DNA of 64,000 nucleotides, from positions 1,240,001 through 1,304,000 of the forward strand of contig CP085835.1 of assembly GCA_020809705.1 (NCBI GenBank), written 5' to 3'. The stretch's first letter is position 1. Each line of letters opens with the position of its first letter. Positions 34,613-44,705 of the stretch are shown here, one piece after another. The DNA comes from Calonectria ilicicola (lineage: Eukaryota; Ascomycota; Sordariomycetes; Hypocreales; Nectriaceae). The position numbers and the translations under genes are program-made. The notes beneath the pieces were generated by a model, which worked only from the letters and a program-made list of their open reading frames with translations, made no database searches and had not been told where the DNA came from.

Positions 34613-36310
34613 ATGAGTTCTACCACTACCAATCCCACTGCCACATTTACCAACAACCTGGGGTTTGATGTGGACATCTACGATGTGTTCAACCCCGACA
34701 CCAGTAAGCAGGGGCCATTGACGTACACGTTTGTGGTCACTGTACCGAACGGCGCCTCTGCCCAGAAGGTGCAGACCATTCGTCGCTACAGCCAACTGCA
34801 GGCCATGCGTACAGGCAACATCGAAGCACTAAACAACAACTACTACCAGCAGTTTCCAGTGGCCTTGTTTGTGGTTACGCCCTTCGTCTCATCAACTGCC
34901 TTCACTCTCACCAACTCCATGCAGCAAAGCATGGAGGAGTCGTTCAAATTCATCAAGTTCTCACAAGCCAACCCAACCTCGCAACTGGCCACGGATTTCC
35001 GCACAGCCCTGGGCGACAAGACTAGCCAAGAGAATGCGGTCAACAAGTTTTTCCAAGGCACTGGCAGCTTCAAGCTGTGCACAATGTCTACCTGGACAGC
35101 GGTATTCGGCTGGCAAACCCAGTTCACGAATCCCTGGCAGGGCACCTACTACCTCTACAGCCTGGGTAGCAGCAGCCCCGGCAGCTCGTCAGCCCCGGCT
35201 CTGGTAGCAACGCTGGTCATTACGTCTAGCGCAGATGCCAACTCGGCTGTGCTAACAATGGCCAACACAAACGATGAGAATACGACGGTAGTGATGGCGG
35301 GCAATGGCAGCATGCAGGAGCAAGACCCAGGCCTTGGCAATGTATCCGTAGCCTTGGCCCCGGCCTGGCTGAATGTTTCCCAGACCAGCCAGCAGAATGG
35401 CAAGACTGTGTACAACTATGTCATTGGAGCTGCGTTCACGGGCACCATCAACGGGATAAACGTGGCTGGCAACCTCAATCAGCTGGCCATCCCAGACCCC
35501 TCAGATAGCTCGCAGAACGCCAAAGATAAAAACTCGGCTAATACATGGAGTATTAGCGCCATAGCGTCCTTGGTGGGTATTCTGACAGGCACTTTGGGAG
35601 TTGTTACGAGCATTGGTATGGTGTATTTTATGTGGAAGGGCAGCAAGCAGGCCGAGGACCAAAAGAAGCTCGATGCGCAGAAAGACGCCAAAAACAAGGC
35701 GGACGCGAACGCAAAAGAACTCAAAGTTGAACAGGACTATCAGAAAGATGAAGTGCCCAAGGTGAAGGCAGAGGCGGCAAAAGTGGAGGCCGAAGTGTTG
35801 CCCAAGGTACAGGAGGCGTATAAGGAGGTAGACCAGGCCGAAAAGATCCAAAGGGGGGAAAATAATCTGGAAGAACAGGAACAGAGGATAGATGATGCTT
35901 TGGAAAATGGTGCTGCCAATGATGAAATTGAGGAGGCGGGCGACAAACTCGAAGACGCCAGAGGCAAGTTTGAAGATGCGGTGAACCCTAACGCGAATGC
36001 GAACGACCGTGACGCAGACCTGGCTAATGCCCAGGGCGATCTCAACGACGCGAGCGGCAAAATACAAGCAGTGTTGCAAGACGAGGCCGGCCAGCTTCCA
36101 GAGGAGGTAGAAAAGTCTCTATCAAACGCCAAGGATGCGATGCAGAAACAGGAGCAGGAAAACGAGGCCGCAGATCAGGCCGAAGAGAGGCAGCAGGAGC
36201 AGGACAAGGAAAATGCGGACGAAGATGTTAATAACGACAACTTCGATAATCCTGAGGAACAAGACGCTGAGCCCTTCGAGGGAGGAGGGGTAGAGGTAGG
36301 GGGAAAGTAG
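34613..36310 (+). CDS. Single-pass membrane protein with charged tail, partner of 853-aa gene
   Basis: ATG 34613 to TAG 36308-36310, 565 aa, single exon. Residues about 12-186 are homologous to the N-terminal domain of the divergently transcribed neighbour (matching blocks NNLGFDVDIYDVF, MEESFKFIKFSQANP, AVNKFF and Y-LYSLG). A Ser/Thr-rich region follows, then one strong transmembrane helix at about 313-341 (ISAIASLVGILTGTLGVVTS), then about 190 residues very rich in Glu, Lys, Gln, Asp and Ala (coiled-coil-like) and an acidic Gly-rich end. There is no N-terminal signal peptide, so the helix would serve as a signal anchor; orientation is uncertain. I recognise no family. The shared domain and divergent promoter suggest the two products work together or bind the same partner. 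Confidence 0.8.
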   Translation: MSSTTTNPTATFTNNLGFDVDIYDVFNPDTSKQGPLTYTFVVTVPNGASAQKVQTIRRYSQLQAMRTGNIEALNNNYYQQFPVALFVVTPFVSSTAFTLTNSMQQSMEESFKFIKFSQANPTSQLATDFRTALGDKTSQENAVNKFFQGTGSFKLCTMSTWTAVFGWQTQFTNPWQGTYYLYSLGSSSPGSSSAPALVATLVITSSADANSAVLTMANTNDENTTVVMAGNGSMQEQDPGLGNVSVALAPAWLNVSQTSQQNGKTVYNYVIGAAFTGTINGINVAGNLNQLAIPDPSDSSQNAKDKNSANTWSISAIASLVGILTGTLGVVTSIGMVYFMWKGSKQAEDQKKLDAQKDAKNKADANAKELKVEQDYQKDEVPKVKAEAAKVEAEVLPKVQEAYKEVDQAEKIQRGENNLEEQEQRIDDALENGAANDEIEEAGDKLEDARGKFEDAVNPNANANDRDADLANAQGDLNDASGKIQAVLQDEAGQLPEEVEKSLSNAKDAMQKQEQENEAADQAEERQQEQDKENADEDVNNDNFDNPEEQDAEPFEGGGVEVGGK

Positions 36311-37465
36311 GCCAAGCTAGTTAAGGGCGATTTAGCAGCGCTGCCCTTGGCGTTTCTTGATTGCGTTGGCTGGAAACTGATAATCAAGTTTGTGTCGGAA
36401 ATTGGATGGCGCTAGCAGGACAAGGGGGGAGGATTAGGATGGATGTCAGAGAACAATGTGCATTTTGTGTGCTACAATAGTCTGAGTAGGCTCAAATTAG
36501 GTAGGAAGATAACAGAAATAACTCCAAATTGAATGATATTAATATTAAGTTATGAACTCGTGATATTATGAATCTAATGAAAAGGAAAGAACTGAGAGGA
36601 TACAATGGATACTATGGTTCCGTTAGAACCCTACAGGCAGTTTAGGAATGATCCCCATCTGAGCGTGGAGAAGTCGCTTCTCATAGGGATCTAGTATTTG
36701 ACTATGAACGTTCCACCTGGAAATATTTCTACCCCCTCGTCCAACAGCCTCCAAACCTTTGACATGTTCCTTTTAGAAAGATCAACTCTGTAATCCTCCC
36801 ATGCATCCATCTATTTACCGACTAGTCCATTGATTTTCTGCAATATTGATGTGTCTAGGGTGGAAGCCAATTTTACGCTACAGGGTGAATGATGTTCTGA
36901 AATTAAATACCTGAAGGAATAGTACGTGCAGAATAATCGTGAGAATTCTAAGGGAATTATCAGATGTAATCTCGGGTGTAATCTCGGGTTAGTCCTGCGA
37001 TAGCTCCAATTGATATTAGAGATGGAGGCGAATTCCGGCACAGATAGCCACAAGCGGGCACCAATTAAACCTCGATCATGCGTATTATTGCTCTAGCCGT
37101 GCTTTCAAGGCGGGCCCTTGTCAACAACCGCTGAGTGGGGTATACGGAGGAAGGCTAATGCTGCCCATTTCTCCAGTCTTATCTCGAACATATGCCATTT
37201 ACGAACGTGGATGGTCAGCAAAAATTTATTTGACACAGATGATTAGTCATTTATTTCAGTCGCATCACATGCGGCTCCGGGCATCAAATTGACCCAAAGA
37301 AAATATCCTTGTTGACAAACCAAACGCTGAGCAATTATCACGTCCTTCCCTTCCTCTTATGGCCTTTTCAGTCACTAAAGTCTGGTTTTTCTTAGGGGTG
37401 CATAGATTTTATTCAAGTAAAGGCAATTGAGCGTAACTCTTTAGATAAATCTATCCTAATGACCT
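36311..37465. other. Intergenic, convergent 3' ends
   Basis: AT-rich spacer of 1.15 kb. No gene, RNA or repeat is supported. Confidence 0.4.
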
Positions 37466-38344
37466 TCAATCATCTCGTTCTGTCCACGGGCTTAAGGCAT
37501 CCAGGAATTTAGTATGTACCTCGGCGTCTCCGCTTCTCGTTAACACCTCCTGGTATTCCTCATACCCTAGGCACTTAAAGAAGAGTAAAATGGCCGCCCA
37601 TATAAAGTCAGTATAGCTGACGGTCTCGCCCAAAAAGTATGGGCCTGGCGTTTCGTTTAGCAGCGCCGTCATCTCACGCGCAAAAGGCTCGGCTCTTTCA
37701 AACGACCCAGGACCATTCCGCTCCCCGTACTCGTATAGCGGCATGCCAACATCTTCATGACGTGTAGTGAGGAAGAAGTCGATGCTCTTGTCGCCGAGAA
37801 TGTTGCGTGCTACGCCTGGAACGTAGATTGGTGTGAGCGCTCCCATGAAGCCAATCATGACCTTTCTAAACCTTTCATGAAATGATGCGTCAAGTGGAAG
37901 GCTTGGCTCCGGGTGCTTCTCTTCGATGATTTCGGCAATCTTATAGGAATCCATCACGTAAGTCCCATCGGGCATTTGTATCGCTGGAAGTGTAAAGCGA
38001 GGGCTCATTTCATTTGGAGACACACTACCATTTTCACCTTGTAAGTTATTTGCTCACTGTGGATATAATTCAGTCTTTACTTACTGTTGATCAAGCCGGG
38101 GCCCAATTTCAGGATATTCAAGCTGCGGATATTAGAGATAATCTTGCAATCTGAGTTGTTTTCGCTCACCCATTCTGTCTTGTATGCAAAACCCTTGTAG
38201 TTTAAAATCAATCTCGCTTCATCTTGCTTAGCATTTGCGGGTGCGAGTCAGCAGGGCGGACTCACTCCGCCAAGTGTTCATCGACCAGCATCTTTGGGGT
38301 GCTTTGGTAGGGATGTCAAACAAAGTGTAAATACCGGATGACAT
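37466..38344 (-). CDS. Glutathione S-transferase-like protein
   Basis: Four exons join in phase: 38344-38266, 38222-38170, 38122-38085 and 38024-37466 (introns 43, 47 and 60 nt), 242 aa. The thioredoxin-like N-domain reads MSSGIYTLFDIPTKAPQRCW, then NTWRNEARLILNYKGFAYKT, then LEYPEIGPRL, then PRFTLPAIQMPDGTYVMDSY, where the cis-Pro and D-S of GST_N are visible. The helical C-domain ends with an ETPGPYFLGETVSYTDF-like N-capping region and LSPWTERDD. This matches fungal GSTs of the Ure2/EtpA-like or beta-etherase-like type used in xenobiotic or pathway chemistry. The first two acceptor choices (GCAAG and GGTAG) are forced by phase and homology. Confidence 0.85.
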
Positions 38345-40434
38345 ATTGCCAGCTATCCGGGAGGTTTTTACTTATAAATACCGGGAATGATTCGATTAAC
38401 GTACTAGATAAAACTAAACGCAAATTAATAAAGCAAGAGCGAAAATACAAAGTGAACACGTCGGAGAGTGCATGCCAGTCAGTAATCACCTGACGAGATG
38501 CTGATTAATCACGCACCATAATCTCACTTTCCCCTCACTATGAATTAGGAAGGAGCCAAGAAAGAGGATCCTATCGCAGGGATAGCTTATATCTAACCAG
38601 CAGTGTGGTGCACCTTATCATCTTTGCAACTCACTAGCGAACTGTGATTTTGACATAGCTTGAATGCCAAATCCTGAAACTTGTTGAATCCGGAATTTGA
38701 CTTCACCATCAACCCTTATTCCCATGAACTAAAATGCAATGTTCAAATATAATAGACTAACGACATGAACAGAGTGGGAAACTTCAAATTACTTGTTTGT
38801 TTCAGTAAGAGTCGCCTGGGAGTCGTGGGTGATTTTGGACCTTTTTTTTCTCGCTTGCATCAGTATGTACGCTCCCCCTATAACAGCCAAGTCTGGCCAT
38901 GTGCTGTACGTGTGCGCTACCGCCTAGAACTAAAAGATCAATTGAGATGGTCAGTTGAAAAAAAAAGGAATGTAGCATATGAAAACCCGCAAACTATTAG
39001 TTGTATTTTTATAGCATGAAAATGTCATGGGGATAATAAAGATGCCCATAGAAGGGTTTTGCTATTTGCGTGTATATTTTGATTGGCGGCTGCAACGTGA
39101 GAATCCCGTTAAGTAAGTTAGATACTTTTTGACATTATTTATAGTCAAAAGCTATTGTCGCACAACAAAGAAACGTCCTCAAATGTGTCAATAGACAATT
39201 ACCAAACTGCACTTTTGCCCAACCAACCATTCATATAGTAGTTGTATACTATTAGACAATAGAAAAATATATTGAAACTATAAATCTAATTCTGACAGCC
39301 TAGAAAAATTACGTGTTTGGGCCTGAACTTTGCCTTCAAGGCCGCAATAATTTAGTGACTATTCCAGCTTACAGTTGTCTAGGGTTAGGGTTAGGGTTAT
39401 GCACTCTTATACCCATGTACACTTCTGGGAGACTGGCTCTACCGTCTCACTCTGAGACCTCGCAAGTCGTTGAAAATATCTTGATTAGCTGTTTATAAAA
39501 ACAATAAGACGTTCATGAAGCGAAGGGAGAAGTCGGGGCTATTGTCAAGAGTGGTGACAAAGGGCAGAATTTGACCTGCGACATACAGCGCTCTATAAAT
39601 CCGAACCAATACTGAAGGGACAATGACCAGGCAGCTAAGAGAGCCATTTTTTGTCAGATAATGAAAGGATCTTTCGTTGCGATACATGTGACTGACGTGT
39701 CTTGCCTGGGATGCTGAAATCGTGTAAGGAGTTTGCTTGGTTTAGCCAGTCATCTTGAACTCCTTGTGCGAGATGCTCATCAATGCATGTATCGCATGTG
39801 ATAATCCGGATTATTTCACATCATGAGAAGGACATGCTGTCAGATGAGGCCGCCGGGTTATGAGTAGCTAAAATGAGGGGATGCATGGCAGAAGGCTCTT
39901 GCTGTGGTCAACTTGTTGAGAATCTAGAATCGTGGCATGAATGCGGGCGTTCAGCCATTGCCGAAATAGCCGTACATGGCGCTGCGGCGACCAACCATTG
40001 CCCCGGCATTGGCAAGCGTCTCAGAAGTAAGCCGGAATCGAGCTTAGCTGCGCTCTGCACAGCCATCCGCCAAAATAGACCCATTATTCTAAACTATCCA
40101 ATCAATTTGCATGTGCTCCTGAGTCCTCTCACTGCTAAATACTGTTTCCCCCGCTGCCATCAATTTCAGGGTCTTTCTTAACAGAGTTTATTGATCTTGC
40201 CCGAACCGGGGGACATCACGCAGTCCAATTACGAAATTGGAGAACAGTCCTGGAAAAGACCACGCAAGCAGCATTCATCGCCTTTTACGAGTTATTCCGT
40301 GGACTGTTTGAGCCATTCGCATACACATTGGAACGTTGCTTCAACTTGGTGCGTGCTATTGCATTCTTGGAACTTTTGCACCAGCATCATCCTACTCGTG
40401 GTGATTTCTACTACCGACACACGCAATCGAAGCC
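38345..40434. other. Intergenic, 2.1 kb, with telomere-like repeat
   Basis: AT-rich, gene-free DNA between divergent genes. It contains about 3.3 copies of TTAGGG at 39380-39399. Small open frames (38765-39019, 39873-40181, 40191-40487) lack features. The 5' region of the metacaspase gene lies at its right end. Confidence 0.5.
39380..39399 (+). repeat. Interstitial telomere-like repeat (TTAGGG)
   Basis: TAGGGTTAGGGTTAGGGTTA, just over three uninterrupted units of the standard filamentous-fungal telomere repeat, embedded in AT-rich unique DNA. It could be a trace of double-strand-break repair, an ancient chromosome-end fusion or a telomere-targeted insertion site. It could also act as a binding site for a Myb/RAP1-type factor. 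Confidence 0.85.
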
Positions 40435-41597
40435 ATGGGCTTCGGAGAGCACCACCATGGTGGGCATCACCACAAACACCACAATGAAGCTCGGGACTTC
40501 AATTATGGCCCAGGTCAAAATATGAACTACAGGGGAGACGCAAATATGGGCCCAAATTACGGAAACCAGCCCCAAATGGCTCCCCCGAACATGGGCTATG
40601 GCGGATACCAGAATCTACGGCGCAAGTCGCTGTTGATTGGTATAAACTATACTGGTAGCCAGCATGCGCTCCAGGGCTGCCAGCAGGATGTGCAAAACAT
40701 GGAACGCTTCCTCGCCTCACGGGGCTACCCAGAAGACCCAAACAGCATGGTCATCCTCACAGACGCTCGTTCGGGACCTTTTTATCCTTCTGGGCATAAC
40801 ATCCTAGCTGCAATGGACTGGCTAGTGAGTGAGCCTGGCTGTTGTCTCTTCCTCCACTATTCCGGGCACGGAGGCCAAGTCCAAGACCCAGACGGAGACC
40901 GCGAGTCTGGATATGATGATACCATTGTGCCCGTGGATTTTGAGCAGACGGGTCAGATAGACAGCGACACACTGCATCGACACCTTGTTTCCAAGCTTCC
41001 GCCATCCTCCACGCTTCATGTTCTATTTGATTGTTGCCACAGTGGCTCAGCCATCGAGCTGCCCTACGTGTACCACGCTGATGAACAAGGAAACGTTAAC
41101 CTTGTGGACAATGTGAAACAAGGTATGAGCTTGCTGACTGCGGCCAATCATCTCATCCAAGGCGGGTTCTCAATGAGCAAGGCATCCGAAGCCAGAGAAT
41201 TAATGATGAGTGCTAAATCCTTCTTCACTAATCTGAAGAACATGGGGCAGCCCCAGGAAGATGGTTTGGGAGAAGAGCACTTTCAAGAAGACTGGAAAAG
41301 CGAGCATAAAAATGTCTTCATGTTCTCGGGGTGCAGGGATGATCAAACCTCCTCAGATGCGACGATTGATGGATCACATGTCGGCGCCATGTCATGGGCA
41401 TTTTTGAGAGTGATGAACGAGAACCCGGGTCAAACCTACATTGAGGTTTGTAGTCGCTTCCCCTTACCGAATTTGCATAGGCTAACTTGTTATAGGTTCT
41501 TCAGAACTCGAGGGGCCTGCTCAAGGGTCGTTACTCGCAGATCCCCCAACTCTCAGTTGGCTACATGATGGATCTAAACCAGCCATTGAGGATTTGA
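40435..41597 (+). CDS. Type I metacaspase
   Basis: ATG 40435; exons 40435-41445 and 41496-41597 (50-nt intron with GCTAAC branch and TATAG acceptor) give 370 aa. A short His/Gly/Asn/Pro-rich prodomain (about 55 residues, many H and N) precedes the caspase fold: KSLLIGINYTGSQHALQGC, the catalytic His in HYSGHGG (H145) and the catalytic Cys in LFDCCHSGS (C201). An Asp-rich substrate pocket (DGDRESGYDDTIVP) and the C-terminal FSGCRDDQTSSDA and SQIPQLSVGYMMDLNQPLRI blocks follow. Metacaspases are Ca-dependent Arg/Lys-specific proteases acting in stress, ageing and programmed cell death. The prodomain is shorter than usual, so an upstream exon is possible. It lies 3 kb from a NACHT gene. Confidence 0.92.
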
Positions 41598-41943
41598 AGT
41601 AGGAGCTGATCCCATGCTTGTATTTACAACCGCTTTGTTAGAAGGACCAGGTAATTTTATGAAGAATATTTAAATGGCGTTTACGCCTGGTGCTTTGGCG
41701 TCCATCCCGTCACAAGTAATCCAGTGCATCTTAAACTTAAAAATACTTCTTGCCTCCGACCCTGCTCCCTCGAGCACATATTTTCCATCTCCTTCATAAA
41801 TCATAAATCACTAGCTATTGGGGGGCATGTTATTATGAATGAGATTGTTATGGTATTTTGCTCTGCAATAAATGTACATGAAAGCAAGTAATAATAATAC
41901 GTCAGATGGCAGATACTATTCCCGCCCTGGCGCTAGCGAGTGC
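41598..41943. other. Intergenic, convergent 3' ends
   Basis: Short spacer between the metacaspase and glycoside hydrolase 3' ends. It contains a possible AATAAA-like signal near 41868 (GCAATAAATG). No gene is seen. Confidence 0.4.
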
Positions 41944-43435
41944 CTAAATGGAGAATTCGAATGCCCATGTGGTATACACATCTGTCTGGTAAATTGGAAA
42001 CGACACCGAGTTGCCGCTATAGGCATGCCCATACCATCCCAGGTCATTAGGTGCGTCAAGTTCGGCGTAATGGTCGCTGGAGGCAGTAAAGGCATATGTG
42101 TGGATCTGGAGCGTGCCGCTCTCCGGGAGGCCAACAGCGGCGAGGTTTTCTAGCCCGATGTAGAATGTGCCCGTGGCCACGCGAGCGCCGACAAGCAACC
42201 TCACCGTGTTGGAGCCAACGACAGCATACACGTCGCCAAGAAGATCTGAAGTCGGGTAGGTCTGCACACGCGTTCCCGTCATGTTTTGGTTGTAGTACCT
42301 GTAAACCTGCCAGTCCGCCGTTGGCCAGTAATCCCCAGCCGTGTAGTCGTACGATGAGCCCGTGGGGTTGGTCTTTCCAAGGAGGTTTGCGAGGAAATCG
42401 TGCAGGGCGTTGCCGGACAGCCAGTTGCCGCGCAGGCCATACGCGTTGACGCGCTCCAGCTGGGAAATCCACCACGCGCTGCCCGAGGGCACCTGTTCGG
42501 CCCAGACACCGTACTCGTTGATGTTAATCGTCTTGTCAGTGCTCAGACCGTTGTTTTGCAGAATCGTGTTGAGGCTTGCGACGGACGACTGCATGTCTCC
42601 GCCCCCTCCCTCCATGTGCCAGCTATGTTGATCGGGTGAGCTTTTATTGCTCGCAACAAACGAGGCCCAATTGGTCCACCAGGTATTGGAGGTGGAGGGG
42701 TAGCCTGCGTACGAAGGTCCTGAAATTTCCACCGAGGGCAGGTCGGTTCTACATTATTTCGTCAGCTTGCTGATAGGTGAGGCTGGAAAGTGTATATACT
42801 TAATTCGGTGATAGGTTCGACCCCAAAGCTGCAGATATTGCGACTGGTCGCGGTTCCAAAAGGCTGTGAGATCGGGCTCATTCCAAATATCAAAAACGAC
42901 GCCCTCCGTCATCCCGTTCGCCTTCATGTCAGAGATGAGCTGGGTCAGGTAGTTGTCCCAGTTGGTCCAGTCGCCATTATCTCCGGGGTACACAGCGCTT
43001 GACGACTGCGTGCCATCCGCACCCCAGATGTCGTGTGGGAGAAGGATAAAAGTCCCACCATACTTCCTTGTCGTCTTGTAATTGCTCAAGGCCGAATTGA
43101 ATCGAGTCTTTGGCTTATAAGCGGGCAAATCAGCTTGCGGATATGGAGACACTTACCTTATAACCCGCCAAAGATCCGAGCCACCCTTGGCCACTGAGCT
43201 GGGCACCGCCAGCTCGGTTATACTTGAAGCCAATTTCGGTGTAGAACTTGTCAGCAATCTGGTTTTGCTGGTCGGGAATACCGTAGAGCACTCCAGAGGC
43301 AAGCTTTTGAGGACTGCCAGTGGACTCGTTGAGGTAAACCCTGGCTGTGCCTGAGACAGTTGTGCGTTTCTCTAATGCTGGGGCAGCAAAGGCAACCCCC
43401 GCAAGAGACAGGGTGAGAGATAGTGGAAGAATCAT
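41944..43435 (-). CDS. Secreted glycoside hydrolase, clan GH-A (GH39-like)
   Basis: ATG 43435 opens a signal peptide (MILPLSLTLSLAGVAFA) with a dibasic EKR processing site. Exons 43435-43157, 43107-42800 and 42748-41944 join in phase to 463 aa. Introns are 49 nt (AAG acceptor) and 51 nt. The catalytic acid/base is likely the Glu in GVVFDIWNEPDLTAFW (the N-E-P motif of GH-A barrels). The nucleophile is likely the Glu in ININEYGVWAE. The C-terminal part is a beta-rich accessory domain. The family is a GH39-like beta-xylosidase type or a close GH-A relative; the substrate is not determinable. Probably extracellular and involved in plant polysaccharide use. Confidence 0.8.
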
Positions 43436-44705
43436 GGCGATGCACACAAATGCTTATGCAGATTTCGGTACCTGGTCCAAGAATCCAATACATACGACAT
43501 GCGTGACCCCAACTTATAGTTCCTGAAACATGGCAATCGGCACCGCATGGCTTGGCGATCGCCTCCCGGTGGGTACCTTGCATGTCGTTCGTTCTATGCG
43601 GTGACTAGCCGCGGGGTAGGATTGCCGATCATAGTACCGAGTGGGAATTACGGAGCACAGGTGCGGAACATATTTTTACCACGACTATCCGTTTCTCTCA
43701 GTTTTCATCCCGTGTCGTCTACTCCGGTGGGCTCCGGTGGGATGCTTTGCCAGGGGCTATTTACCCCGCTCAGATGACCTCACATCTTTTCCGCACCAAC
43801 AAAAATATTCCCCGTCAAAGACCAGCCATTAGATGGATTGCGTATTGTTGATTAGCACTTAGGCTAGAAAAGGAAAACATTTATAGACGTGATTTTGATT
43901 TTCCTTCGGTCCAGTCAAAAAGACACATACATGGCAGTAGATCTGGATGGAGCTCCAAAGCCACAGCGGTGGAGGATACTATTCAGTATAATTTCTTTTA
44001 ATGAGCTTAATTGATGCTCTCTAGTGGACGATCCACGAATAACCATCGTGGAGTATTTTAAATCATTGTTCGACATGTAATGGAGATGGGTGAAAGTTAA
44101 TGATGGTCGCGGTGATGTAATTACAAGGTTGTTGTGCTTAAATTATGAACGTCGTTGTATCTAAGGGTCACCTCAACGCCTTTTTTTTTTTTTTGACCGA
44201 TCCAGCCACATTTCGACTGACATCCTACATCTCAAGAGCTCTTAACCAAATCAAGAATCCCCTCTCTTAATTTCGTGCACATTGCTTCGAGGTATGTACC
44301 TTCTGGGAATAGAGAGAAACTAGAAAGGGAAGAGGCACCCCTGATTTGCGCTTTGACCCCGCTCGGCTTACCTTTGCAACCTTAGCCTTGGCTTCAGCCT
44401 CGTCCCTTAGGCGCCATCAAAACATATCTGCAAAGCCCCGCTCCTCCCAGTCAGCATGACCTCTTTCTTTCTTTCTTCATCGACTAGTAGCTGAGCGAGA
44501 GTTGTATATTCAAAATCGCGCGCAAGATTGGCCCTTCTTGGCACTGATACTAGTCTGTCTTGCCTCGTTTTCTTCACCAGCTCTTTCCACGTTGCGCGGC
44601 TTTGTAAGAGTTGAAAAATCCCGCAGCATATAACCGACTCGCAAGTTGGAGGGAGGTCCTATTAAAAACGCGAGCAAATTTAGCGCAAAGCCTTGCTTTA
44701 TAGCC
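43436..44705. other. Intergenic, divergent promoters
   Basis: Upstream regions of the glycoside hydrolase and the large NACHT gene. It contains a run of T near 44182-44195 and pyrimidine-rich DNA (TTTCTTTCTTTC near 44463) before the NACHT start. No gene is seen. Confidence 0.45.

Noticed and set aside
42824..42836. GGTTCGACCCC resembling a tRNA B box
   Set aside because: It lies inside exon 2 of the glycoside hydrolase on the antisense strand and no A box or cloverleaf accompanies it.
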